This document shows, piece after piece, positions 16,758 to 24,298 of a DNA stretch of 40,301 bases. Each line of letters starts with the position of its first letter. Position 1 is the first letter of the stretch. This DNA is from Clostridium mediterraneense (GTDB lineage: Bacteria; Bacillota; Clostridia; Clostridiales; Clostridiaceae). The stretch lies in the NCBI RefSeq assembly GCF_900091705.1, contig NZ_LT594785.1:2412106-2452406 (forward strand). The letters are read 5' to 3'. The notes beneath the pieces were generated by a model, which did not search any database, had not been told where the DNA came from, and was given only the letters and a program-made list of their open reading frames with translations. The position numbers and the translations under genes are program-made.

Positions 16758-17705
16758 CTATATTTTACCCTTTTTATCTTTAATTAATGAGTTACTTATC
16801 ATTCCCAAAATAACTACTATAACACCAACTAAAGATAAACCAGTTGGAAACTTTCCATGTAAAAATAATACTGAACCAAGTATAGTGAATACTATAATCC
16901 CAGATTGTGTAGATTCTACTGCTGCTAGTAATGATAAGCTATGTTTTGCTTTATCTGTTGCATAGAAAAATGTAATTGTTGCTATTACTCCTGAACATAA
17001 AGCAAGTATAATTGCTTCACCAAACTGTCCATATGTAGGTATTCCTGTTTTAGTAAAACCATAGATTCCTAAAACTATACAAATAGGCATACTTACTAGA
17101 GCAACACCAAAAGATCTTTGAAAACTATCTACCTCTCCTTTACACATTTCCATTAACTTTCTATTTCCTAAAGGATATATAAATGCTGCTATTACTACTG
17201 GTACAAATCCTAAAATTAAAGATTTTATCGAAATACTACTTGCTTCATTAATTTGCATAAGTATAACCCCTACTAAAATAACACTAGCAAGTAAAAGTCT
17301 CTTTAATTCTATTTTTCCTCTTACTTTTTTAGGTCCATTCTTAGTTTCAATTACTGTAAAGAATAATGGTGATAGAAGTATTCCAGCTAAAATTGTTATT
17401 TGCCAAGTTCCTGAAGTTAACCAAGATGGTGCAAAAAGTGATGCAAAACTCAGCATAAAGTAAAATCCAACTCCAGCTAGGTTTCCCCAAAGCATCCATC
17501 TCCAAAATTTTTGTTTAATTGATTTAAATAAACCATTTAAATTTCCTCTCATTAATACAATTAAAAATAAAAATGGTATAGCTAGTACAAATCTTAAACA
17601 AGCTGTCCAAGCCCAATTAGTTCCTCCAACTCCCATAGCCTTAGTTACTACAAAAGTTGCTGAAAAGAACATTGATGAAATAAGCCCTATTATTATAGCT
17701 ACCAT
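16758..17705 (-). CDS. EamA/DMT-type multidrug-efflux-like transporter
   Basis: A 315-residue integral membrane protein with about ten helices in two repeats, the layout of the drug/metabolite transporter superfamily (EmrE-like efflux family). Signatures are SSMFFSATFVVTKAMGVGG near the N-terminus, TACLRFVLAIPFLFLIVLM, and in the second half VIAAFIYPLGNRKLMEMCKG and SLLAAVESTQSGIIVFTILG. It probably exports a small organic compound; the substrate is unknown. It faces an XRE-cupin regulator across a 218-bp divergent intergenic region with repeated ATGTAAA-type motifs, a layout in which the regulator commonly controls the transporter. The ribosome site is AAGGAGG. Confidence 0.85.
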   Translation of the reverse strand: MVAIIIGLISSMFFSATFVVTKAMGVGGTNWAWTACLRFVLAIPFLFLIVLMRGNLNGLFKSIKQKFWRWMLWGNLAGVGFYFMLSFASLFAPSWLTSGTWQITILAGILLSPLFFTVIETKNGPKKVRGKIELKRLLLASVILVGVILMQINEASSISIKSLILGFVPVVIAAFIYPLGNRKLMEMCKGEVDSFQRSFGVALVSMPICIVLGIYGFTKTGIPTYGQFGEAIILALCSGVIATITFFYATDKAKHSLSLLAAVESTQSGIIVFTILGSVLFLHGKFPTGLSLVGVIVVILGMISNSLIKDKKGKI

Positions 17706-17923
17706 ATCTTTTCCTCCTTAGTTTATACATTTTGTAAATTTAAATATTCAATATGTAAATTATAATATACTATATCAAGTCATATGTAAAGTATATTTTT
17801 CATTTTGTATATTAAAATTATCAACATATACTCTTATAATTTGAAATTTAAGTTCTTTTAAGATAAGATAAACTATAGATAATTAAGATATTAATCGAAG
17901 ATAAAGTAGCAAATTAGAAAGAG

Positions 17924-18505
17924 GTGATTAAAATAAATAATCTAGATAACTTCTCTTCCCAAAATTTTATTAGTGAAGTTGGAAAATCCATAAGAAAAAT
18001 AAGAAATGATAAAAATCTTAGTTTAGAAGAACTTGCAAGCAAAACTGAAATAAGTAGAATAACTTTAGCTAAAATAGAACATGGAGAAGCAAATCCAACA
18101 TTAAATATTATGTGGAAAATTTGTAACGCCTTATCCATTCCACTTGCTGAGTTATTTAGTATAAATGAAGAAATAAAACTATCAAAAGCAAATAATAGTA
18201 TTAGTATAGAAAGTAATGATAAATCTTTTAGAATTGAATTAATGTTTAGACAGGAGTCCTCTACTCCAACTGAATTTTATAGAACTTACCTTTCTAAAGA
18301 TGGAGCTATATTTACTGAAGAACATACTAAAGGTAGTATTGAAGTTGCTACTGTAATGAAGGGGAAAATATCAATTACTATTAATGATGAAGAATTTATA
18401 CTTAATGAATTTGACTCTCTTAAATTTAAAGCTGATCAAAAACATTCTTATAAAAACTTAAGTACTAGTGAATCTGTAATTCATCTTTCAGTAATTTATA
18501 AATAA
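17924..18505 (+). CDS. XRE-family regulator with C-terminal cupin domain
   Basis: One-component transcription regulator. The N-terminal helix-turn-helix is at about 15-75: IRKIRNDKNLSLEELASKTE, ISRITLAKIEHGEANPTLNI, then ICNALSIPLAELF. The C-terminal cupin is at about 115-190: VATVMKGKISITINDEEFIL then DSLKFKADQKHSYKN, which would bind a small effector or metal. The 193-residue length is typical. The start is uncertain: the frame opens with GTG at 17924, which lies within the GAGGTG that would be the ribosome site, and no ATG is in frame before the HTH, so a rare ATT or ATA start 6-9 nt downstream of GAGGTG is possible. Divergent from the EamA transporter, its likely target. Confidence 0.88.
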   Translation: MIKINNLDNFSSQNFISEVGKSIRKIRNDKNLSLEELASKTEISRITLAKIEHGEANPTLNIMWKICNALSIPLAELFSINEEIKLSKANNSISIESNDKSFRIELMFRQESSTPTEFYRTYLSKDGAIFTEEHTKGSIEVATVMKGKISITINDEEFILNEFDSLKFKADQKHSYKNLSTSESVIHLSVIYK

Positions 18506-18601
18506 AAAAGACTATCTTAAAGTATATTAGAGCTATTATTTTTAGATAATCTATTTTCTTTATCTACTAATAACACCTAATATTTATAAGATAGTCTCTT
18601 T
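18504..18601. repeat. 98-bp interrupted inverted repeat (long hairpin) between convergent genes
   Basis: The outer arms GACTATCTTA (18510-18519) and TAAGATAGTC (18587-18596) enclose further ordered pairs: TATTAG/CTAATA (18525, 18577), TATTA/TAATA (18534, 18568) and TAGATAA/TTATCTA (18543, 18560), with a ten-base loop. An A run precedes and a T-rich run follows, so it can terminate both the XRE gene and the yvrJ gene, but it is much longer than a usual terminator. Confidence 0.7.
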
Positions 18602-18608
18602 TCTAATT

Positions 18609-18746
18609 TTACTTATTTAATACATTTGATAATTTTTCTATACTAGTACTAAGTTTCTCAAGCTTACTTTCTATTCTTACTAATAAATAGACAGTGATAG
18701 CTATAGGAAAACCTACATTAGCAATTGATTCTATAATTATATCCAT
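18609..18746 (-). CDS. yvrJ: YvrJ-family small membrane protein
   Basis: A 45-residue protein, MDIIIESIANVGFPIAITVY and LLVRIESKLEKLSTSIEKLS, ending NVLNK. It has one membrane helix (about 3-23) followed by a short amphipathic coil, matching the YvrJ family seen across Bacilli and Clostridia, whose function is unknown (some resemble phage holin-like peptides). The ribosome site AAAGGAG lies about 7 nt upstream of the ATG, but it is also the 3' arm of the hairpin at 18751-18792. It is downstream of the DUF1836 gene on the same strand. The short length means automatic gene calls may miss it. Confidence 0.8.
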   Translation of the reverse strand: MDIIIESIANVGFPIAITVYLLVRIESKLEKLSTSIEKLSNVLNK

Positions 18747-18750
18747 AAGA

Positions 18751-18795
18751 AAACTCCTTTCATTAAGTATATATACCTAATAAAAGGAGTTTTTC
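18751..18795 (-). terminator. Strong hairpin after DUF1836 gene, containing the yvrJ ribosome site
   Basis: AAACTCCTTT (18751-18760) pairs with AAAGGAGTTT (18783-18792). Between them ATTA/TAAT and the self-complementary GTATATATAC continue the stem with small bulges. On the minus strand it starts 5 nt past the DUF1836 stop and is followed by TTTTCTTATG, which is the start of yvrJ. It may terminate, and it occludes the AAAGGAG of yvrJ. Confidence 0.75.
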
Positions 18796-18799
18796 ATTA

Positions 18800-19390
18800 T
18801 TATTCATAATATTCTTTTACTAATCTTTGGACCATTTTTTTTATTGAACTTGCTTGAGCTACTAAAGACATTACTAAAATAAATACCTTTATCCTTTCAG
18901 CTTCTTTTTCTTCTAACTTAAGACTCTCCATTTTTTGATTTAATCTATCATTATCATATAAAGGAGTTGTTAAAAAGTCATTAAAACTCTCTTCTTGGAT
19001 TTCTGAGAATATCTTATATGCTTCTGCCCATGATATGATATCATCTTCTCTATTATTGATATCATTAAATGCTAACTTAAAAACATTTTTTATTTCTTCT
19101 GTTGTTAATACAGGTCTCATATGACTTAAAAGAACTAATTGGGCTAGATGATCTTTAGTATACCCTCTTTTCTTTCCATCCTCAGGTTTAGAAATAACAT
19201 TACTCTTTATGTAATTTTGTACTATATTGTTTGTATAATTATCGTCTTCAAAAGCATCATTTAGATAATCTATTACCTGAGATAAAAATAAATCATACTT
19301 TGGTAAATCTTCATAAGAAACTACACTACTTGTTGACATCTCATTCGCTAAATCTACAAGGTATTCCCTATCTACTTTTTTCGAATTCAT
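18800..19390 (-). CDS. DUF1836 protein
   Basis: A 196-residue soluble protein. The family is recognised from the central segment IVQNYIKSNVISKPEDGKKR and GYTKDHLAQLVLLSHMRPVL, followed by TTEEIKNVFKLAF. This part resembles a MerR-like winged helix (N-YIK...KGYT.DHL reading head), so a DNA-binding role is plausible but unproven. The C-terminal third is helical, with a charged coiled-coil-like stretch DRLNQKMESLKLEEKEAERI and a more hydrophobic segment VFILVMSLVAQASSIKKMV. The N-terminal ATG has only a weak GAGGTG site. It precedes yvrJ by 53 nt with a hairpin in between. Confidence 0.8.
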   Translation of the reverse strand: MNSKKVDREYLVDLANEMSTSSVVSYEDLPKYDLFLSQVIDYLNDAFEDDNYTNNIVQNYIKSNVISKPEDGKKRGYTKDHLAQLVLLSHMRPVLTTEEIKNVFKLAFNDINNREDDIISWAEAYKIFSEIQEESFNDFLTTPLYDNDRLNQKMESLKLEEKEAERIKVFILVMSLVAQASSIKKMVQRLVKEYYE

Positions 19391-19826
19391 TTTTACACCT
19401 CATTATTCATTCTTATTATAATTATATAGTAAAAATAATCACATTACAAGTTAAAACCTATTCTATTTTATGATAATACCTCATATCTATATACAATATT
19501 TAGTATTATGTAGAATATTAGATACTTTTTACCTCATTTTGGTTATTTTTGTTATAATATTGTTAATAATATTATGCTATATAGTATATAAATTTCTCTA
19601 TATACTATACTTAATATACTAATTCATTATCTTATTAAGTTATTTTTAATAATTTTCAAATATATTCTTCCTTTTTATGTTATTTTTTTATAAATATATT
19701 TATTTATTTATATTATTTTTATCTACTATAATAAAAAAATATCTATTTAATAGTTAAAATAGGACAAGCATTATTACTTTTTTTACAAAATAATCTAAAA
19801 TAAAGAAAATTATTCCTTATATTATG

Positions 19827-19855
19827 TTGACATTTCAAATAAATGGTAGTATATT
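19827..19855 (+). promoter_or_regulatory. Upstream sigma-A promoter of abrB
   Basis: A perfect TTGACA (19827-19832) and TATATT (19850-19855) are 17 bp apart, about 140 bp before the abrB ATG. Confidence 0.6.
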
Positions 19856-19919
19856 TTATATATAATATATTTAAAGTCATAAACTTGAAAAAGCATTAAT
19901 TTCTTTTTCCAAAAAAGTG

Positions 19920-19948
19920 TTGACTTATAATGTAAACTTTGTTAGTAT
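19920..19948 (+). promoter_or_regulatory. Proximal sigma-A promoter of abrB
   Basis: TTGACT (19920-19925) and TAGTAT (19943-19948) are 17 bp apart, about 45 bp before the start codon. It is weaker than the upstream pair but better placed. Confidence 0.55.
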
Positions 19949-19993
19949 TATAATATATTTTGTCGAAAGATGTAGTTTGCAAGGAGGATAAAA

Positions 19994-20233
19994 ATGAAAT
20001 CAACAGGTGTAGTAAGAAGAGTAGACGAATTAGGGAGAATAGTTATCCCTATAGAATTAAGAAGAACATTAGACATAGCAGAAAAGGATGCTTTAGAAAT
20101 ATATGTAGATGGTGAACAAATCATCTTAAAGAAATATGAACCAGCATGTATCTTCTGTGGAGATGCTAGAGATGTTGTTAACTACAAAGGTAAGAACATC
20201 TGCAAAAACTGTCTTGATGAGTTAAAGAAGTAA
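19994..20233 (+). CDS. abrB: AbrB-family transition-state regulator with CxxC...CxxC tail
   Basis: A 79-residue DNA-binding protein. The N-terminal swapped-hairpin SpoVT/AbrB domain (1-50) begins MKSTGVVRRVDELGRIVIPI and contains ELRRTLDIAEKDALEIYVDG, nearly the B. subtilis AbrB sequence. B. subtilis AbrB represses stationary-phase, sporulation and competence genes during growth. The C-terminal part differs: CIFCGDARD...NICKNCL gives Cys52, Cys55, Cys70 and Cys73, a likely zinc-ribbon. The gene sits divergently next to rsmI and a yabB-like gene, the same neighbourhood as in Bacillus (yabB-yazA-rsmI-abrB), which supports the name. It has a strong GGAGG site and a tandem hairpin terminator. Confidence 0.93.
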   Translation: MKSTGVVRRVDELGRIVIPIELRRTLDIAEKDALEIYVDGEQIILKKYEPACIFCGDARDVVNYKGKNICKNCLDELKK

Positions 20234-20252
20234 TTTAAATTTTCAACATATA

Positions 20253-20318
20253 GCTTTAAGAACTACCCCTAGTTCTTAAAGCAAAAAAAGCACTTCATCC
20301 CCTGAAGTGCTTTTTTTT
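20253..20318. terminator. Tandem hairpins; bidirectional terminator between abrB and rsmI
   Basis: The first hairpin is a perfect 13-bp stem GCTTTAAGAACTA / TAGTTCTTAAAGC with a CCCC loop (20253-20282) and no T run of its own on the plus strand. The second, GCACTTCA / TGAAGTGC flanked by seven A and eight T (20283-20318), is a classic bidirectional terminator. Together they end plus-strand abrB and minus-strand rsmI. Confidence 0.9.
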
Positions 20319-20332
20319 GCATTTTTTATATC

Positions 20333-21175
20333 TTATAAATTTAATGAATACTTATATACTTCTGATTTTGGAAGATTTCTTTCTTTTGCAACAAGCTTTA
20401 TTGCATTCTTTTTACTTTCTCCAGCTTCAATAAAACTAACTATATGTTCTTCAATGCTCATATCTTCCCACTTAGCCTTATTTTCCATTTCAATTTCTTC
20501 TTTAGTCTTACCCTCTAAAACTAAAACAAACTCACCTTTTGGTGGATTATCTTCAAAGAAACTTATAGCTTCTTCAAGAGTTCCTCTATAAATACTTTCA
20601 TGCATTTTTGTAAGTTCTCTACATACAGCAATATTTCTATTTCCTAATCCTTCTTTTATAGAACTAAGTGCATCAACTACCCTATATGGTGATTCATATA
20701 TTATTATAGTTTCTGTTCTTGATGCTATATCTTCTAAAAATAATTTTCTTTCTTTAGTTTCTCTTGGATAAAATCCTTTAAACATAAACTTACTTGTATC
20801 AAGCCCTGAATATACTAACGCTGTTGTAAATGCTGTTGCCCCTGGTAAAACCTCAAATTTCACTCCATATTCAATGCATTTTCTAACTATAACTTCACCT
20901 GGATCTGAAACTCCTGGTGTTCCAGCATCACTTACTACTGCTATACTTTGTCCTTTCTTTGCTCTATCAATAAGTTCTTCACCTTTTCCTTGTTCATTAT
21001 GCATGTGATAACTTATAAGAGGTTTCTTTATTTCAAAATGATTAAGTAATTTTAAGCTTTGTCTAGTATCCTCGGCTGCTACAATATCAACATTTCTTAA
21101 AGTTTCTAATGCTCTAAGTGTTATATCACCTAAATTACCTATTGGTGTTGGCACTAAATAAATTGTTCCCATCAT
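20333..21175 (-). CDS. rsmI: 16S rRNA (cytidine1402-2'-O)-methyltransferase RsmI
   Basis: SAM-dependent ribose methylase acting on C1402 of 16S rRNA in the decoding centre. The 280-residue protein has the tetrapyrrole-methylase fold: GTIYLVPTPIGNLGDITLRA at the start, AAEDTRQSLKLLNHF, SDAGTPGVSDPGE (SAM-binding loop) and EVLPGATAFTTALVYSGL. A domain-swapping C-terminal helical part ends ERNLPKSEVYKYSLNL, which is standard. It follows the yabB-like methyltransferase by 19 nt on the same strand, clearly an operon as in Bacillus, and converges with abrB. TTG-free start; the ribosome site is GAGGAAAAA-like and adjacent. Confidence 0.95.
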   Translation of the reverse strand: MMGTIYLVPTPIGNLGDITLRALETLRNVDIVAAEDTRQSLKLLNHFEIKKPLISYHMHNEQGKGEELIDRAKKGQSIAVVSDAGTPGVSDPGEVIVRKCIEYGVKFEVLPGATAFTTALVYSGLDTSKFMFKGFYPRETKERKLFLEDIASRTETIIIYESPYRVVDALSSIKEGLGNRNIAVCRELTKMHESIYRGTLEEAISFFEDNPPKGEFVLVLEGKTKEEIEMENKAKWEDMSIEEHIVSFIEAGESKKNAIKLVAKERNLPKSEVYKYSLNL

Positions 21176-21194
21176 ATATTTTTCCTCCTCAAAT

Positions 21195-21953
21195 CTATCT
21201 ATTATAGATTTCGTTTATTTCTTGTGAATAATTGCCTTCATCATCATAAACATATAATGGTGGATCCCACTTAAGAAAAGCTCCCCCATCTCTTTGACCT
21301 TCAACTAAAACTATATTAGCTGCTTTTTTAGTATTAGGATGAACCATTCTTACTCTTTTTGGCTCTATCTTATATTTTCTCATTAAAGTAAATATATCCG
21401 CAAGTCTTTCAGGTCTATGTACCATATACATTCTTCCATTATCTTTTAAAAGCTTTCTTGAAGCTACTATAACATCTTCTAGAGTACACATTATCTCATG
21501 TCTAGCTATTGATAACTTATCTGTTTCATTAATTATTCCAGCATTTCTTAATTTGTATGGCGGATTTACTGTTAACACATCAACCCTTGGAAGAGTTTTT
21601 AAAAGCTCTACATCTTTTAAATCTCCCTTAATAAAAGAGATATCATCAGAAAATTTATTTATCTGAACACTTCTATTCGCCATATCAACAAATTCTTCTT
21701 GAATTTCTATCCCAATTATATTTTTAGGCTTCTTTTTTCCCTTTATAATAAAAGGAATTATCCCAGTACCTGTACATAAATCAATAACTGTATGTCTAGA
21801 TTTAACTTCTGCAAAATTTGCAAGAAGTACAGCATCTACTCCAAATCTAAATCCATCTTCTTTTTGTATTAAATGTATTCCATCAAGTTGTAAGTCATCT
21901 AAAGTTTCCTCTTCTTTTAATAGACTCATATCCAGCTCAGAAAAATTATTCAT
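21195..21953 (-). CDS. tRNA1(Val) A37 N6-methyltransferase-like protein (YabB/TrmN6 type)
   Basis: Class I SAM-dependent N6-adenine methyltransferase of the TrmN6/YfiC/YabB group that modifies A37 of a tRNA. The 252-residue protein shows an N-terminal DGIHLIQKEDGFRFGVDAVL, the SAM loop DLCTGTGIIPFII (58-70), acidic motif GIEIQEEF, and the catalytic NPPY at 130-133 in LTVNPPYKLRNAG. The gene order yabB-like, rsmI, then abrB is conserved with Bacillus; yazA (GIY-YIG) is missing here. The target tRNA is inferred from the family. The start ATG has a GAGTGTGA-type weak site. Confidence 0.88.
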   Translation of the reverse strand: MNNFSELDMSLLKEEETLDDLQLDGIHLIQKEDGFRFGVDAVLLANFAEVKSRHTVIDLCTGTGIIPFIIKGKKKPKNIIGIEIQEEFVDMANRSVQINKFSDDISFIKGDLKDVELLKTLPRVDVLTVNPPYKLRNAGIINETDKLSIARHEIMCTLEDVIVASRKLLKDNGRMYMVHRPERLADIFTLMRKYKIEPKRVRMVHPNTKKAANIVLVEGQRDGGAFLKWDPPLYVYDDEGNYSQEINEIYNR

Positions 21954-22109
21954 ATTTCACACTCTCTTTTCATTAGACTATAACTTCTATTATATAAAAT
22001 CATAAAAAATAATTCCATAATAAGCACATATTTTATAATTTTTTCATACTATTTAGTAAAACCTTTTCACTCATTAATATCCCCTAAAAATTCTCCCCTA
22101 ACTTTTAAA

Positions 22110-22142
22110 TAAAAAAAGCAGACTAAAAATAGCCTGCTTTTA
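22110..22142 (-). terminator. Terminator of the NlpC/P60 gene
   Basis: In minus-strand RNA AAAGCAGGCTA pairs with TAGTCTGCTTT (one mismatch) around a TTTT loop, followed by TTTTTATTT. It lies 18 nt after the stop. Confidence 0.85.
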
Positions 22143-22159
22143 AAATATATAAACTAAAA

Positions 22160-23485
22160 TTATAATATTCTTCTTGCTGTAGTGTAATTAAATATTGGAC
22201 TAACTTTAACAACATCTCCAGTTCTAGGAGCATGTATTATTTGTCCATTTCCAACATAAATACCTACATGACCTGGTGCTGATGCTGGTCCATTACTAAA
22301 TACAAGATCTCCTTTTTGAAGTTGATCTCTTGGTACATATCTCCCCTGATTTACTTGTGTATAAGTTGTTCTTGATAAACCATATCCTAATTGTTTATAA
22401 ACATATTGAGTAAATCCTGAACAATCAAATGAATTTGGCCCTGTTGCTCCAAGAACATAAGGTCTGCCTATAAATTGATAAGCATAGGCAACTAAAGCAT
22501 CTGCACTTCCTGATGCAGGTGGTGCAACAGCTTGTCCACCCCCTGAACTTGTTCCAGAGTTTGAACTACCATTTGAATTTGAGCTTGTGCCTAAATTTGA
22601 ATTAGTAGAAGAAGATCCTCTATTAATTATACTTTCACTTTCAATAGCTGCAATTTTTTCTCTACCTTTTTCCATAGCTTTAACTATTTCATTATCAACA
22701 GTTGAACTAACTATTTGATTTCTAAGACCTCTTAGTGCAGTTATAGCATTTTGAATTTGTGCTTTTGTACTATTAGGATTATTAATAGTTGCTATAAAAT
22801 CTTTAGCCAAAGGTCTTTCTAGATTAGTTAAATCTCCTGATATTTTTGATTTTTCCTTATTTAACTTTTCTACTAAAGCCTTTTGCTCTTTTTCCATCTT
22901 TTCAAATTCTTTAATCTTAGCCTCATTCTCTTTATTTAGCTCATCAAGTTTAGCTTTCTTCTCAGATAATTCTTTAATTTGAGAATCTAACTTTTCTTTA
23001 TTTTTATCAAGGTCATCAATAACTTCTTTATCCATTGACATTATTGTACTTACTGCATTAACATTTGATATAAAGTCACCAAAACTTTCAGAAGTTAAAA
23101 TCATTGAAACATAACTCTTAGTTCCACCTGATTTATAAACTCCTCTCATTCTAGCACCAAGAACTTTTTCTTTTTTTTCAATTTCTTTTTGTAATTCTTC
23201 AATTTCTTTTTCAGTATCTTTAGTTTGAAGCTTTATTTTCTCTATCTCATTTTTATTACTTTCGGTCTCAAAAAATATTGGCTCCATCTTAGCTGCTAGT
23301 CCATCTAATTCACTTTCTAAATCCTTAATTTTTGAACTAACTTCATTATATTCACTTCTAGTACTTTCAATTTTCTGTTTTTGATTATCTGATGTAGGAG
23401 TAGCTAATGCTGTATAACTTGTACCTATTACTATACTAACTGCTAGTAGGCTTGATATTACTCTTCTTTTCATATTTAAATTCAC
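22160..23485 (-). CDS. Secreted NlpC/P60 peptidoglycan endopeptidase with coiled-coil N-terminus
   Basis: Cell-wall D,L-endopeptidase of the CwlO/PcsB type, cleaving peptide stems during growth or division. The 441-residue protein has a signal peptide (MNLNMKRRVISSLLAVSIVI, cleavage near ALA28), a long coiled coil at about 35-270 (with the family segment GARMRGVYKSGGTKSYVSMI and ILTSESFGDFI), a Ser/Gly/Asn-rich linker at about 290-325, and the NlpC/P60 domain at about 328-441. The catalytic residues are Cys355 (FDCSGFTQ), His406 (GHVGIYVG) and His418 (IIHAP). In such proteins the coiled coil is controlled by FtsEX. An exact WalR box and a promoter lie upstream, matching the known WalRK control of this class. 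Confidence 0.93.
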   Translation of the reverse strand: MNLNMKRRVISSLLAVSIVIGTSYTALATPTSDNQKQKIESTRSEYNEVSSKIKDLESELDGLAAKMEPIFFETESNKNEIEKIKLQTKDTEKEIEELQKEIEKKEKVLGARMRGVYKSGGTKSYVSMILTSESFGDFISNVNAVSTIMSMDKEVIDDLDKNKEKLDSQIKELSEKKAKLDELNKENEAKIKEFEKMEKEQKALVEKLNKEKSKISGDLTNLERPLAKDFIATINNPNSTKAQIQNAITALRGLRNQIVSSTVDNEIVKAMEKGREKIAAIESESIINRGSSSTNSNLGTSSNSNGSSNSGTSSGGGQAVAPPASGSADALVAYAYQFIGRPYVLGATGPNSFDCSGFTQYVYKQLGYGLSRTTYTQVNQGRYVPRDQLQKGDLVFSNGPASAPGHVGIYVGNGQIIHAPRTGDVVKVSPIFNYTTARRIL

Positions 23486-23556
23486 TTTCCTTATATAACT
23501 TGGTTTACAAGAAAAGCTCCCCCTCCCATGCTTACATTCTATTTACAGATTAATTT

Positions 23557-23585
23557 TATATAAGTACTACCTAATATAACCTCAA
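23557..23585 (-). promoter_or_regulatory. Promoter of the NlpC/P60 gene
   Basis: On the minus strand TTGAGG (23585-23580) and TATATA (23562-23557) are 17 bp apart. The leader is about 65 nt. Confidence 0.6.
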
Positions 23586-23596
23586 TATTTTTGAAA

Positions 23597-23613
23597 ATTA
23601 CATTATTATTACA
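23597..23613 (-). promoter_or_regulatory. WalR (YycF) box
   Basis: The minus-strand sequence TGTAATAATAATGTAAT is an exact TGTWAH-N5-TGTWAH WalR box, 11 bp upstream of the -35 of the hydrolase promoter, the position of an activator site. A further TGTAAT follows in opposite orientation at 23616-23621. Confidence 0.65.
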
Positions 23614-23688
23614 TTTGTAATACTTTCTTAACCTTTATGTAATAGTATACAATACTTTTCCTACTTTTTCAAACATTTATTCCATTTT

Positions 23689-23985
23689 TTACTTTGAATA
23701 CTTTTTCTTTAATAATCCTTGAATTACATTTACTATAATTATCATTGCTAAAAATATAAATAATAAAACATTTTTTTGAATTTCAACGAATTGATATACA
23801 AGTGCTAGTATACCTCCTAGTACCCCTACAATTATATTTCCTATCGCATTTATTTTTACTGCAACTGCTGAATACTTTGATCCCTTATCTGAAACTGCGT
23901 ATTGATTCTTAGTTGATAATAAGAAAATTCCCATTAAAACTAATAAAGCACTTACAATAAGTAAAACTATTGTTACTGTCTTCAT
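23689..23985 (-). CDS. Small membrane protein of unknown function
   Basis: A 98-residue protein with three hydrophobic helices at about 4-24, 45-65 and 72-90, joined by a polar loop containing STKNQYAVSDKGSKYSAVAV, and a basic C-terminus (LLKKKYSK). The layout, with the YAVSDKGSKYSA loop, resembles small DUF3784-like membrane proteins, but I am not certain. It has an AGGTG ribosome site. It is upstream of the NlpC gene by about 200 bp that contain a separate promoter, so it is probably transcribed alone. Confidence 0.6.
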   Translation of the reverse strand: MKTVTIVLLIVSALLVLMGIFLLSTKNQYAVSDKGSKYSAVAVKINAIGNIIVGVLGGILALVYQFVEIQKNVLLFIFLAMIIIVNVIQGLLKKKYSK

Positions 23986-24080
23986 TTGTTAACACCTCCG
24001 CATATATATTATACATTCCTTGATATTTTATTCAAATTTATTCTCCATAAAAATTTTTAATAAAATTTATTAATATTTTG

Positions 24081-24109
24081 TTGACATTTATTTTATATGG
24101 TCGTATAAT
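24081..24109 (+). promoter_or_regulatory. Consensus sigma-A promoter of tRNA-Pro
   Basis: A perfect TTGACA (24081-24086), a 17-bp spacer and a perfect TATAAT (24104-24109) lie 12 bp before the tRNA 5' end, as expected for a strongly expressed stable RNA. Confidence 0.9.
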
Positions 24110-24121
24110 AATAAATGTCCA

Positions 24122-24197
24122 CGGGGTGTGGCGCAGATGGGAGCGCGCGTGCTTTGGGAGCATGAGGTCGCAGGTTCAAGCCCTGTCACCCCGACCA
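24122..24197 (+). tRNA. tRNA-Pro (anticodon TGG)
   Basis: A 76-nt cloverleaf with acceptor stem CGGGGTG / CACCCCG, discriminator A and encoded CCA. The D arm is GCGC...GCGC. The anticodon loop CTTTGGGAG reads TGG, and the T arm has GGTTCAAGCC. It is a single gene with its own promoter and tandem terminators. Confidence 0.96.
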
Positions 24198-24200
24198 TTT

Positions 24201-24228
24201 AAGAATTGCAATTGCAGTTCTTTTTTTA
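24201..24228 (+). terminator. Terminator of tRNA-Pro
   Basis: AAGAATTGC pairs with GCAGTTCTT (one wobble) around AATT, followed by seven T, directly after the tRNA. Confidence 0.85.
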
Positions 24229-24250
24229 TTTGCAAAAACATCCTTAATCC

Positions 24251-24292
24251 AAATAGCCAAACTCTTCGCTACAGAGTTTGGCTATTTTTTTT
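24251..24292 (+). terminator. Second, stronger hairpin terminator
   Basis: A perfect 15-bp stem AAATAGCCAAACTCT / AGAGTTTGGCTATTT (24251-24265, 24273-24287) is followed by more T on the plus strand. It backs up the tRNA-Pro terminator and protects the convergent amidase gene; on the minus strand it has a poor T run but may still end that gene. Confidence 0.85.
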
Positions 24293-24298
24293 ATAGAT

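Larger units (their letters stand above)
19391..19993. other. 603-bp intergenic region with two promoters for abrB
   Basis: From 19391 to about 19820 the DNA is AT-rich without visible genes. The right half carries two plus-strand sigma-A promoters and a small GAAAAAG/CTTTTTC hairpin (about 19886-19909) between them. Confidence 0.55.

Noticed and set aside
24078-24296. Plus-strand open frame of 72 codons
   Set aside because: It spans the tRNA-Pro gene and its terminators; no ribosome site.
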